Assembly (NCBI GenBank): GCA_965215025.1
Contig: CBDCCV010000001.1
Coordinates: 124,001 to 188,000, forward strand
DNA length: 64,000 bases
Direction: 5' to 3'
Source: CBDCCV01 sp965215025
GTDB lineage: Bacteria > Bacteroidota > Rhodothermia > Rhodothermales > Salinibacteraceae
In this document: positions 10,425-18,885 of the stretch, piece after piece
Numbering within the stretch: the first letter of the stretch is position 1
Layout of the letters: the number at the start of each line of letters is the position of its first letter
Notes under the pieces: model-generated
What the model was told of the DNA's origin: nothing
Database searches by the model: none
The model's input: the letters and a program-made list of their open reading frames with translations, nothing else
Translations under genes and position numbers: made by a program

Positions 10425-11291
10425 TTAGCTGTTGCCGTTGTCCTCGTTTGCCTCCTTCCACTCCCGCTGGAGGAAGTTCTGAACTGTTTTGTTCTTCCTG
10501 ATGCCCTGCCTGATTTTATTTTCGTTCTGCTCCGTGATGGCCTGCGCGAGATCTTCGAACCGCTTCTTTTGCTGCTTGTACTTTTTGTGGTCACCGAACG
10601 AGTCAGCGTAGTCTTGAGCCACCTCGGCGTAATCCTCACGGATGTCGTCGTCTTCGATCCGCCAGAGGAACCAGTCGGTGTAGTTGCTGAACTCGGTTTC
10701 GTCCTCGTCCTGGACCACGCCGCCGCCGCCGCCGCCCGTGCTGCCGTCCAGGCCAAAGTTGTAGCTAAACGTGCGCGAGAGGTGGATCGGCTTGGTGAGG
10801 TATGGCCGTCGCCCCTCTGATACGGCGTCCTGCACCGTGACGAGCACTTCCTTCTGGTACGTCTTGTGGTTGACGCGCACAAAGTCCCCCTCGCTGTTGC
10901 GCTCTACGTAATGCACCTCCGCGTTGACGTGGAACGGCAGGCTTTCCGTCTCGCTCACCTCGAACTCCAGCGTGGCCTCCAGCATGTTGTGGAAGTCATC
11001 GAGGTCCTCGCACTTCACCCCGCTGCCGTCGTGGAACACCCTGCACTTGTTGCCATCTGAGAAAGGGAACGAGAAGTTGCCTTTGGTGACGACCTCGGTG
11101 GCGTCCAGCGTGGCGTTGTCAAAGGCGCGCGTGCGGATCGTCTCCATGGCTTCGAGGGCGATGCCGGTGCCCATCACCTCCAGCTCATTAGCGATCATCT
11201 CGCGCTGCGAGGAGACCACCTCGCGCTGCGTGCTGAACGAGAGCAACACGGTGACCATGAGGCCAAGGATGGCAAGAAGCGTCTGAGGCAT
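10425..11291 (-). CDS. A1: pilin-like membrane-anchored protein of first module
   Basis: 288 residues, starting MPQTLLAILGLMVTVLLSFS and followed by a polar helix (REVVSSQREMIANELEVMGT). The N-terminus matches A2. The middle has beta strands and a Cys pair (NKCRVFHDGSGVKCED). After DGSTGGGGGG comes a charged, mostly helical C-terminal extension (about 90 residues) absent from A2. It is the first gene of the module and follows pilB by 253 bases. Its role as a minor pilin is inferred from context. Confidence 0.6.
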   Translation of the reverse strand: MPQTLLAILGLMVTVLLSFSTQREVVSSQREMIANELEVMGTGIALEAMETIRTRAFDNATLDATEVVTKGNFSFPFSDGNKCRVFHDGSGVKCEDLDDFHNMLEATLEFEVSETESLPFHVNAEVHYVERNSEGDFVRVNHKTYQKEVLVTVQDAVSEGRRPYLTKPIHLSRTFSYNFGLDGSTGGGGGGVVQDEDETEFSNYTDWFLWRIEDDDIREDYAEVAQDYADSFGDHKKYKQQKKRFEDLAQAITEQNENKIRQGIRKNKTVQNFLQREWKEANEDNGNS

Positions 11292-11544
11292 CGTCTTTCG
11301 CTGAGATCATTGTCGGAGAAAGCGCAGCGGCGGAGGACCTAACCGCCGGAGTGCTCCCGTTACTCCTACAAACACCATGCACGAGAGCGACGGTGCATCA
11401 CGACTTCCGACTAAACGCGCCAGAAGAGGTCTAAAGCGCTTCTGAGGCGCACAGGTCGCCTTGAGCAGACGATGAGGGATGGGTATTTTCTACCCAAGCA
11501 TGGTACGTTCTACCCCGCAACCCGCGTTAACTATGCCCCGGAAA

Positions 11545-14500
11545 TCACGCCTCGGAGGTCACCACGCGGATCATCTCGCGGATGGAGGTCTCGCCCAGCT
11601 TGACGATCTCGCGGGCGGAGTCTTGAAGCGTGAGCATCCCCTCACCCTGCGCCTGCTCGCGGATGGCCGCCTCGTCGATCATCCGGTCGGCCTGGACGAT
11701 CATGTGGCGGATCTCGCGCGAGAAGTAGAGCGCCTCACTGACGGCGCGGCGGCCCTTGTAGCCGAAGCCGTTGCACGTCTTGCAGCTCTTGTCCTGACTG
11801 CGCGTGTAGAAGGGCATGTCCCGGATCTCGTCCTCGGTAAAGCCCAGGCGCTTCAGGAGCACCGGATCGGGGTCGGGGTCCACGGCCTTGCAGTCGGGGC
11901 AGAGCTTGCGGATGAGCCGCTGCGCCACGACCAGGTTGATGGCGTAGGCGATGAGGAACGGCTCGATCCCCATCTTGTAGAGGCGGCTGATGGCCGAGGG
12001 CGCGTCGTTGGTGTGGAGCGTGGAGAAGGTGAGGTGGCCCGTGTTGGCGAGCTTGATGGCTAGCTCGGCTGTGTGGCGGTCGCGCATCTCACCGACCATG
12101 ACGACGTCCGGGTCGTGGCGCAGGATCGAGCGCAGGGCGTCTTCGAGCTGGAGCTTGTGGTTGAGCTTGATCTGCCGGACGTCTGGGATGATGTACTCGA
12201 CCGGGTCCTCCACGGTCAGGACGTTGACCTCGGGGCTGATGACCTGGTGCAGCGAGGCCACGAGCGTGGTGCTCTTCCCCGAACCCGTCGGCCCCGTCAG
12301 GATGACCATGCCGTTGGGCTGGCTGATGGCGTGCTGAAACTTCTCCAGCGCCCCTTCCAGGAGGCCGAGCTTGGAGAGGTCCGTGATCACCTTGCGGTCG
12401 TCCAGGACACGGATGACGATGCTCTCGGAGCGGATCTCCTGGCTCGCGTTGGCAATCGGCATGACCGAGACGCGGAAGCGGATGAGCGCGCTGTCTACCC
12501 AGCGCTGGATAAAGCCGTCCTGCGCCTTGTCGCGCTCGAAGCGGTCCACGTTGGTGGAGTTGTCCTTGACCACGGCCAGGAACGCCTCCGGGTGGACCTT
12601 GTCCTCGGTGTGCCAGCGGTGCAGGCGCCCGTCGATGCGGAAGTGGACTTCGACCTGCTTTTGGGCGTTAGGGTAAATGTGGATGTCCGAGGCGCCTTTG
12701 CGCACGGCCTCGATCAGGGTGGCCTCGAAGAGGTTGATCAGCTTCGAGCGGCTGATCTCGGCCTCGAGCGCCTCGTCGTCTATGAGCGCGTCCTCTTCCT
12801 CGTAGCTCGCGCCCAGGTCCATGGCCGAGCCGCCGGCCTCCATGCGCTCGAGGTACTCGTTCTTTTTGGGGAACGCCTCGGCCACGAGGCCGGCGATGGC
12901 CTTTTCCGGCGCGTACTGCAAGGAGAAGTTCTCGATGCTCAGCCCGCGCAGGAGCCGGTGCACGTCCGGGCGGCCGGGGTCGTGCGTGATGAAGTAGAGC
13001 TTGATCGTGTCGCGCTTGCGGTCGCGCACGGCGCGCAGCGGGACCACGCCGAGGGTGAGCAATTCGTCGCGCTTGTCCTCGGTGAAGGTTTCCATCACCT
13101 GGCGCGTGAAGTCCACGTTGGGCGGGTGCTCCTCGAGGTCGGCCATGGGGAAGGCGTAGACGCGCGCGGCCCCGGCAAAGACGGCGCCGCGGTTGACGCC
13201 CTTCTCGCCGGCGAGGACGCGCCAGAGTGCCTCTCTCGAGCCGGCTTCTTCCTTGTGCTTCTGCGCCACGCGCACCTCTTCGAGCGTGACGATGCCGCCT
13301 TTGAGCAGGAAGCCTACCACGCGGTCGCGCGCCGTGATCTTGAGCAGCTCCTCGTCGCTCGTTTCTGTTGCTTCTTTTTCGGTCTCCTCAGGCGAGGCGT
13401 CTTCGGACTTTTCGAGCGCTGTCTCCGTGCTGAGCGCCGTTTCCGGATCGGGAGCGGGGACGTCTCTTTCCGCGTCCTCTTCTTCGTCCGAGGTCTCGCT
13501 TTGGGGCGCCCCGCGCTCGGGCGCCTCGTTTTTGAGGGTGACGCTTCTGGGGGCATTGCCTTCAAGCGCGTCGCTTCCGAGCGCAGCGTTTTCGGATGCC
13601 GCGTCTTCGGGCGCAGCGCCTTTAGGTGGCGCGGTTTCGGGCGGCGCGTTTTTGGTGGCGTCTTCGGAGGGCGGCGCTTTTTCGGCGGATGGGACGTCGT
13701 GGGCGGAGGCGTCGGTGGCAGGGGCGTCCTGGGGAGGCGCCGGTTGGCGCTGCGTGGGCTTAGGCGGGGCTTCGAGATGACCGTCGCCGCCGAGGATGCC
13801 GTCGCGGACGGCCTCGATCTCTTCTCCGATGGGGAGGCTCTCGGGCGCTGCGGTGTCCGTGTGGAGGGCGGAGGCTTCTTTTGGGGCGGCGCCTTCTTCG
13901 TCCATGAAGTCCACGAGCCAGCTCATGCGCGGGCCGCTGGCGCCTTCCGCGTTTTCAGCGGCGGATGCGGCGGCGTTGGCGGTGGGAGACGCGGGGGCCG
14001 CCTGAGCGGGCGGCACTTCTTGGCGTGGGGCGCTTGTTTGACGCTCGCTCACGCGGGGCTTCTCGGCGGCCTCGCGCTTGGTTTCGGCGGCGGGCGGCGC
14101 GTCGTCGGAAGCGGCAGCGTCGGAGGCGTCGTCTTCCGAAGCGTCACCTCTTGCAGGGGCGTCCTCGGCAACCGCTTCGGGGGCCTCCTCGGAGCCGTCC
14201 TCCTCGGAGCCGTTTCCTTCGGCACCGGGAGTCTCGCCGAAAAGGGAGTCGAGTTCCTCTTCCGTGACGGGTGCGTCGGCAGCGTAGGGGTCCGCGGCGG
14301 CCTCGGACGCGGCGGGTTCAGGGGGAGCGGATTCCGGACGCGCCTCGGGGGCGGCGTCCGCCTTGACGTCCTCGGCGGAGGCTTCGAGCACCACGTCCTC
14401 GGCAGAGGCTTCCGGCTCGGCGGGTTCTGGCGCGGCGCTTTCCGGCGCTGGGGCTGCGGGCGGCTCGTCAGCGGGCGGCTCGTCAGCGGTGACTGGTTCG

Positions 14501-15045
14501 TCGGGGGCGTCGGCCTCGTGGGCGTCGAGGGCGTGGCGCAGCGCGTCAAGGTCGCCGGTGAGGGCTTCGTCGTCGTCGGACGAGGCGGCGGCGCTGCCGA
14601 AGAGGGCGTCGAGTTCGTCGGCGGTGCCGGCGGGCGGGCGCTCAGCGTCGCGCTCGGCGTCGCGCTCGGCGGGGTCATGCTCGTCGCGGGGCGCAGGCGC
14701 ATCGGCTTCGAGCGCGGCGGGGTCGTTTTTTCCGCCGAAGAAGCGGGAGAGGCGCCGGCGCAGCTTCGAGCCGTCCGGCGCCGCTGCGTTCGCTTCGCCT
14801 TCGCGCGCGCGTTCGGGCGCGGCGGCTTCTTCTGGGGGGGCGCTGGGCGCTTCGCTCGGAGCGGCGTGGCCGTTCGGCTCGGCTTGTTCAGCGGCGTGCT
14901 CGGCGTCGTCGTGCTCAGCAGCGTCGTGCTCAGCAGCGTTGCGGGAGGTGTCGCGTTCGCGCTTGCCGTTCTGCGGCGTGGGGCGCGAGGGGCGCTCGGG
15001 CGTCTCGGTCTTTAGGAAGTCGAAGAAGTTGTGGTCAGTCATCAC
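11545..15045 (-). CDS. pilB: PilB-like pilus extension ATPase with long acidic N-terminal region
   Basis: 1166 residues, about twice the usual PilB. Residues from about 15 to 550 are low-complexity, rich in Ala, Glu, Pro and Asp (repeats such as DEPPADEPPAAPAPE), and probably disordered. Next comes an MshEN/GspE-N-like domain (RVVGFLLKGGIVTLEEVRVA). The ATPase core has Walker A GPTGSGKS near 918, the Asp box TVEDPVEYI, Walker B DVVMVGEMRD, the His box FSTLHTNDAPSAISR and the zinc tetracysteine CPDC...CKTC near 1050-1091. Known PilB proteins polymerise pilins at the inner membrane with PilC, whose gene follows upstream at 15156. Two glutamate-rich, short LDSLFG/LDALFG motifs recur in the acidic region and might bind a partner. 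Confidence 0.9.
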   Translation of the reverse strand: MMTDHNFFDFLKTETPERPSRPTPQNGKRERDTSRNAAEHDAAEHDDAEHAAEQAEPNGHAAPSEAPSAPPEEAAAPERAREGEANAAAPDGSKLRRRLSRFFGGKNDPAALEADAPAPRDEHDPAERDAERDAERPPAGTADELDALFGSAAASSDDDEALTGDLDALRHALDAHEADAPDEPVTADEPPADEPPAAPAPESAAPEPAEPEASAEDVVLEASAEDVKADAAPEARPESAPPEPAASEAAADPYAADAPVTEEELDSLFGETPGAEGNGSEEDGSEEAPEAVAEDAPARGDASEDDASDAAASDDAPPAAETKREAAEKPRVSERQTSAPRQEVPPAQAAPASPTANAAASAAENAEGASGPRMSWLVDFMDEEGAAPKEASALHTDTAAPESLPIGEEIEAVRDGILGGDGHLEAPPKPTQRQPAPPQDAPATDASAHDVPSAEKAPPSEDATKNAPPETAPPKGAAPEDAASENAALGSDALEGNAPRSVTLKNEAPERGAPQSETSDEEEDAERDVPAPDPETALSTETALEKSEDASPEETEKEATETSDEELLKITARDRVVGFLLKGGIVTLEEVRVAQKHKEEAGSREALWRVLAGEKGVNRGAVFAGAARVYAFPMADLEEHPPNVDFTRQVMETFTEDKRDELLTLGVVPLRAVRDRKRDTIKLYFITHDPGRPDVHRLLRGLSIENFSLQYAPEKAIAGLVAEAFPKKNEYLERMEAGGSAMDLGASYEEEDALIDDEALEAEISRSKLINLFEATLIEAVRKGASDIHIYPNAQKQVEVHFRIDGRLHRWHTEDKVHPEAFLAVVKDNSTNVDRFERDKAQDGFIQRWVDSALIRFRVSVMPIANASQEIRSESIVIRVLDDRKVITDLSKLGLLEGALEKFQHAISQPNGMVILTGPTGSGKSTTLVASLHQVISPEVNVLTVEDPVEYIIPDVRQIKLNHKLQLEDALRSILRHDPDVVMVGEMRDRHTAELAIKLANTGHLTFSTLHTNDAPSAISRLYKMGIEPFLIAYAINLVVAQRLIRKLCPDCKAVDPDPDPVLLKRLGFTEDEIRDMPFYTRSQDKSCKTCNGFGYKGRRAVSEALYFSREIRHMIVQADRMIDEAAIREQAQGEGMLTLQDSAREIVKLGETSIREMIRVVTSEA

Positions 15046-15155
15046 GCAGGCGGTCGCTTGTACGCGGAGGCGGGGAGGGTGAGGAGCATGGGGCAGCTAC
15101 GCCGGCGGCCCGGCCCGCAGGATCGGTCTGCGGCGGCGGGCGGCGGCGGCACGGC

Positions 15156-16514
15156 CTACATGCCCATCATATCGCTCGAAGAGGGCTGGATGAGCGCGAT
15201 CTCCGAGGAGATCACCGTGAGGAAGCAGATGGCGAGCGTGATGAAAACGGCCACGCCCGTCTGGATGCCCTCGACGGTGGTCTTGAGCTTGAGTTCGGTC
15301 TCGCGCTCGTAGTAGTCGGCCATCTGGCGGGCCGAGTCCTGGACGTTGCCCGTCTCGGCGCCGGAGCGGAAGCGCGAGATCGCCATCGAGGTGAAGACGC
15401 CGGAAGCCTCCATCGCTTTGACGAGGCCGGTGCCTTGGGCCACCATCATGGGAATGGTCACCGTCTTGACCTGGTGCTCCATGTACTTATTGCCGCAGGC
15501 CTCGGCGGCCACTTTGATGACGTTGATGTTGTCGCCCGCGCCGGAGTACAACACGGCAAAGACGCGGCAGAAGATCTCGACGTTGAGCTTGTGCAAGAGG
15601 CTACCGATGAGCGGTAATCGGATCAGGTGTTTGTGCAAGGTGAAGGTGCCTTTTTCCGAGCGCGCCCACAGGAAGAAGCCGCCCCCGGTGACGATGAGGA
15701 GGCCGAAGATCCAGGGGTAGTTCGCGTCGAACCACTCCGAGAAGGCGAGCGTGCCTTTGGTCAGCGGCGGCAGCTCGACGTTGAAGCCTTCGAAGAGGCC
15801 GGCCGTCTGCGGGAAGATCCACCAGACGTACCAGATGAAGCAGGCCATCAAGACGGCGATGGTCAAGGCCGGCGTGATCATGGCCGAGCGGATGCTCTTT
15901 TTGAACTCGTTCTGCCGCTCCAGGAAGCGCGCCGTGGCCTCGTAGATCTCGCTCATGTTACCGCTCTTGGAGGCGATGCCGAGCATGTAGGCCGTGAACT
16001 TCCCCAGGCGGCCCTGGTGCTTCATGAAGGCCTTCTCGGCGTCCATGCCGCCCTTGAGGTCGCCGTTGAGGTCGCGGATGACCTGGCGCAGGCTCTTCGA
16101 GGAGACATCGTTGACGAGGAGGTTGAGGACCTGGTCAAAGGGGAGCTTCTCTTTCAAGAGGTTGGCCGAGAGCCGCACGAACATGATGATGTCCTGCTGC
16201 GGCGGCTTGCGCTGGAAGTCGAAGAGCTTCTTCTGGACCTTGATCACTTCGAGGCCCATGTTCTCCAAGGCGCGCTCGATCTCCTCGCCGGAGAAGGCCT
16301 TCTGCTCCCCTTTGATGACCTTGCCGTTGGGGTGCTTCACCTTGTAGAGGTACGTGCGGCGCTTCTCCACGCCGTCAGCGCGGAAGCCGTGCTTCTCGCT
16401 CAGCCGGCTGACCTTGGCCTTGGCGTCCTTCTTCGAGGGAGCGAAGACCTTCCCTTCGATAGGCTGGCCGGCCCGGCTTACGCCTCTGAACTTGTATTCT
16501 TTAACAGTAGCCAT
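15156..16514 (-). CDS. pilC: PilC-like pilus inner-membrane platform protein
   Basis: 452 residues from the ATG at 16514; an in-frame upstream extension rich in Pro, Arg and His is not credible. The N-terminus (KEYKFRGVSRAGQPIEGKVF) is the typical PilC/GspF opening. Two GspF domains follow, with LSANLLKEKLPFDQVLNLL in the first and FCRVFAVLYSGAGDNINVIK in the second, and three or four membrane helices (for example MITPALTIAVLMACFIWYVW and the C-terminal GVAVFITLAICFLTVIS). In known systems PilC couples PilB and PilT to the growing pilus. It is separated from pilB by 110 bases, in the same direction. Confidence 0.9.
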   Translation of the reverse strand: MATVKEYKFRGVSRAGQPIEGKVFAPSKKDAKAKVSRLSEKHGFRADGVEKRRTYLYKVKHPNGKVIKGEQKAFSGEEIERALENMGLEVIKVQKKLFDFQRKPPQQDIIMFVRLSANLLKEKLPFDQVLNLLVNDVSSKSLRQVIRDLNGDLKGGMDAEKAFMKHQGRLGKFTAYMLGIASKSGNMSEIYEATARFLERQNEFKKSIRSAMITPALTIAVLMACFIWYVWWIFPQTAGLFEGFNVELPPLTKGTLAFSEWFDANYPWIFGLLIVTGGGFFLWARSEKGTFTLHKHLIRLPLIGSLLHKLNVEIFCRVFAVLYSGAGDNINVIKVAAEACGNKYMEHQVKTVTIPMMVAQGTGLVKAMEASGVFTSMAISRFRSGAETGNVQDSARQMADYYERETELKLKTTVEGIQTGVAVFITLAICFLTVISSEIALIQPSSSDMMGM

Positions 16515-16582
16515 AACGGTGCGGGGGGTGCGTGTGCGAAGAAACGGGCGGGGATGCGGATGCAGGTAGCGGTTGGGGCGGT

Positions 16583-16610
16583 GTAGGGGCATGGCGCGCC
16601 ATGCCCCTAC
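16583..16610. repeat. 28-bp GTAGGGGC palindrome
   Basis: Perfect palindrome with arm GTAGGGGCATGGCG. It belongs to the same family as those at 18478, 19219, 19972, 20896, 22668 and 23133. It contains the stop codon (16607-16609) of the ligase-like gene. Confidence 0.95.
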
Positions 16611-18352
16611 GGCGAGCGCCGTGCGTTGGCGACGGGGCCGAACACCGGCTCTGGCGCGGGCGTAGACGGCGCATCATCTTTCTTCATCAGACGAGGGTGA
16701 GCGATGCAGAATGTATTGGAAGAACTGGCGCGCATGGCCCGCGAGACGGGCAAGCCCGAAACCGAACTCATTGCGCGGGTGGACCGCATGTGGGTCAAGC
16801 TGGCCGAACGCCAGCGCGACGCCGTCGAGGCTGACATCGCGTGGGCGCTGGAATAGCCGATGTAGCCTTGCTGCCAGTAGCGCGGCCACAGCACGCTTGG
16901 CTTGGCTTCTTCGATGAAAGCCGCCTGGCGTGCGTCCAAGTGCAGCGCATCGCCGGCCGCGCCCCAGAGCGTGGCGCCGAAGGCGGCGGCACACACCATC
17001 TGCAAGGCCCGGCTGGCGCGGCGCGGCGTCGCCTCGAAGTGAGACTCCTTGTTGCGGCTCAGTCCCCAGGCGCAGCCTAGGACCATCACCATCAGCAGTT
17101 GGCTGAGCGGCATGATCGCCAGACCGCTCAGCAGGGCGTGCGTGCCGCCTGCCACCAGCGCGCCGGTTAGTGCTATGCGCATCGTGGCGGAGGCGGAAGG
17201 CGCACCGCTCAAGCCTTTTTCGGTACAGATGTCTTGGCGGACGCGCTGCACCCACGTCCAGAGTCCCCACGCCACCAGCCCGAAGACGAGCAGCGCGGCG
17301 GGGAGGCCCCACTCGGCCGCCCATTGCAGGGCCACGTTGTGCGGGTGTGCAAAGGTGGAGCCGTACGGGTGGTACCCGAAGTGCATCGGCCCTACGCCGA
17401 GGAGCGGGAACGCGGCCATCATGTCGAGCGCTTCGTTCCAGGCTGGAATCCGCAGGCCGCCGCGCATGACCGCGCGCTCCATCATGGACGACTGCGTGAC
17501 GGCGACCGCTTTAAAGCAGGAGAGGAAGAGCACGCCGCCGGCCAGGAGCGTCATCAGCTGGCGCTTGAGCCACGGCCACGCCGCCCGCCGGTAAGCCAGC
17601 GCGGCAAAGGCGAAGGCGGTGCCCATCGCCAGCGGCGTGCCGCGCCCGCCTGAGGCCAGCACGAGCATCCACCAGACGCTCGCCAACCCGTAGAAGGCGC
17701 CCCGGAGAACTCTCGAGCGCCCCGCCAGGAGCGCTGGCGCCACGACGAGGAGCGGAAGCGTCCACGTCTGGTGCTGGTTGAGGAAGCGGATATTGGCGAA
17801 GCCGAGGTACGCCTCCGGCCAGAGCGGCATGGAGGCGTTCAAGAGATGGACCGCGTAGCCGACTAAAAAAACGATGCTGTACAGGAACGCGCTCAGCGCG
17901 ACTGCGGCGACAAGCCCTTTACTAAACGCCTCGGGCGCGCGGCGGCACACGCCGGCCACGCACACGACCAAGCCGAAGAGCAAGCCGTAGTGCGCCACGT
18001 CCAGAAAGGCGTACTGCGGCAGCGGCGCACGCGCAGCCGAAGCCATCCCCAGCACCAGCACCGCTCCGAGCGCGCACCGGACGGCGGCGGGCAGCGCGCC
18101 GAACGTGCGCAGCCACGTGGCGCGCATCCGCCCGGAGGCGAGGAGCAGGACGGCGCCCGAGAGCAGGAGGGCCAGTTGAAGCAGGCGTTTTTCGTTGTAC
18201 GCCGCCACGCCAGGCAAGAGGTTGAGGTTGGGCACCACGACGACGTAAAGCCACAGCCCCGCACAGAGCACCGCGCCGGGCGTGAGCACTCGGCGGGCCG
18301 TATGGCTTCGCTCACGAAGCCAGGTAGCGCTATGTGCAAAAGTGGCGTCCAT
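16607..18352 (-). CDS. O-antigen ligase/polymerase-like (Wzy_C) membrane protein
   Basis: 581 residues with about ten membrane helices. The loop LGVGPMHFGYHPYGSTFAHP followed by HNVALQWAAEWGLPA is the hallmark of the Wzy_C ligase family, which includes WaaL and the PglL/PilO-type pilin glycosyl ligases. The position beside pilC and the pilins suggests it may transfer a glycan to pilins, but cell-surface polysaccharide ligation is equally possible. After about residue 500 (PRYWQQGYIGY) the reading frame enters DNA whose opposite strand encodes an antitoxin fragment (16704-16856), and it stops inside a palindromic repeat. The last 80 or so residues, rich in Ser, Arg and Pro, are therefore probably not original. 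Confidence 0.75.
   Translation of the reverse strand: MDATFAHSATWLRERSHTARRVLTPGAVLCAGLWLYVVVVPNLNLLPGVAAYNEKRLLQLALLLSGAVLLLASGRMRATWLRTFGALPAAVRCALGAVLVLGMASAARAPLPQYAFLDVAHYGLLFGLVVCVAGVCRRAPEAFSKGLVAAVALSAFLYSIVFLVGYAVHLLNASMPLWPEAYLGFANIRFLNQHQTWTLPLLVVAPALLAGRSRVLRGAFYGLASVWWMLVLASGGRGTPLAMGTAFAFAALAYRRAAWPWLKRQLMTLLAGGVLFLSCFKAVAVTQSSMMERAVMRGGLRIPAWNEALDMMAAFPLLGVGPMHFGYHPYGSTFAHPHNVALQWAAEWGLPAALLVFGLVAWGLWTWVQRVRQDICTEKGLSGAPSASATMRIALTGALVAGGTHALLSGLAIMPLSQLLMVMVLGCAWGLSRNKESHFEATPRRASRALQMVCAAAFGATLWGAAGDALHLDARQAAFIEEAKPSVLWPRYWQQGYIGYSSAHAMSASTASRWRSASLTHMRSTRAMSSVSGLPVSRAMRASSSNTFCIAHPRLMKKDDAPSTPAPEPVFGPVANARRSP
16704..16856 (+). pseudogene. Internally deleted antitoxin relic
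   Basis: It encodes 50 residues (MQNVLEELARMARETGKPET to RQRDAVEADIAWALE). The first 24 and last 21 or so match the ends of the 83-residue antitoxin at 20089-20340 (NVLEEVGRVARETGKPEAE and AERQRRAVEGDLKWALEG), with about 33 central residues missing. It still has an ATG and a stop but is probably non-functional. It lies antisense within the 3' end of the ligase-like gene. Confidence 0.7.
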
Positions 18353-18475
18353 CCGGGTACGGATTCAGGGTTGGGGGTAGCGGTTCAGGCTCTGGGCAGA
18401 TTGTCTTTCATGGTCACCGCCTCGTTTGCGCGGCGGAGGACGACGCGGTGAGAGATGACCTACCGTTAGAAACAT

Positions 18476-18555
18476 CCGTAGGGGCGAGGCGCGCCTCGCC
18501 CCTACCACGGCTGCATCGCGCAGCCGCCGAACTCCGTCTCGGCAGCGCGCGTACG
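18476..18555 (+). repeat. 80-bp TA-boundary element, diverged copy 1
   Basis: It starts with a perfect palindrome (18478-18505, arm GTAGGGGCGAGGCG) followed by a 50-base tail beginning CACGGC and ending GTACG. The tail aligns without gaps to the identical copies at 19217 and 19970 but has many substitutions. The leading 15 bases before it (CCGTTAGAAACATCC, 18463-18477) also match the upstream flank at 19957. Confidence 0.75.
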
Positions 18556-18569
18556 CGGCGCGTGGGCGA

Positions 18570-18635
18570 ATGAGCCGCATCGCCGTGGCGGATGTGGGGC
18601 CGCTTATTCACCCGCACGGGAACCACTGGCTTTGA
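18570..18635 (+). pseudogene. N-terminal fragment of a DUF3368 PIN toxin gene
   Basis: ATG followed by SRIAVADVGPLIHPHG and a stop after 21 residues. It matches the start of the toxin at 20337 (SRIAVADAGPLIHLCE). The six preceding bases, GGGCGA, resemble the overlap with the antitoxin gene in the intact copy. The rest of the toxin is gone. Confidence 0.65.
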
Positions 18636-18654
18636 CGCTAAATCGAGGGTACTC

Positions 18655-18885
18655 ATGGAGCACACTGAGCGCATCACGATGGACCCGGAGGTCACGGGCG
18701 GGAAGCCGTGCATCCGAGGGATGCGCGTCACCGTGGGTACGGTGGTGGGGCTGTTGGCGGCCGGGCGCAGCTTCAAAGAAGTCCTTGAGGCGTACCCGTA
18801 TTTGGAGGCCGAGGACCTGCGTGCAGCGCTCGCGTACGCCGCTTGGCGCTCGGCAGAGGTCGAACTGAACCTGGCCCCCTCGTGA
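18655..18885 (+). CDS. DUF433 antitoxin
   Basis: 76 residues. The motif ITMDPEVTGGKPCIRGMRVT with VGTVVGLLAAGRSFKEVLEA and YPYLEAEDLRAALAYAAWRS is the full DUF433 signature, a small winged-helix-like protein. DUF433 genes are regularly found before DUF5615 PIN-like genes as antitoxin-toxin pairs, and here the next gene starts at a GTG overlapping this stop. I chose ATG 18655; a longer reading from 18592 would include part of the toxin relic. It probably represses its own operon, as many antitoxins do. Confidence 0.85.
   Translation: MEHTERITMDPEVTGGKPCIRGMRVTVGTVVGLLAAGRSFKEVLEAYPYLEAEDLRAALAYAAWRSAEVELNLAPS

Larger units (their letters stand above)
18353..18654. other. Spacer with palindromic element and toxin fragment
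   Basis: About 300 bases between the ligase start and the DUF433 gene. It contains the palindrome at 18478, the rest of the 80-bp element to 18555 and the PIN fragment at 18570. The first 110 bases hold nothing recognisable; a ligase promoter would be expected there. Confidence 0.5.
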
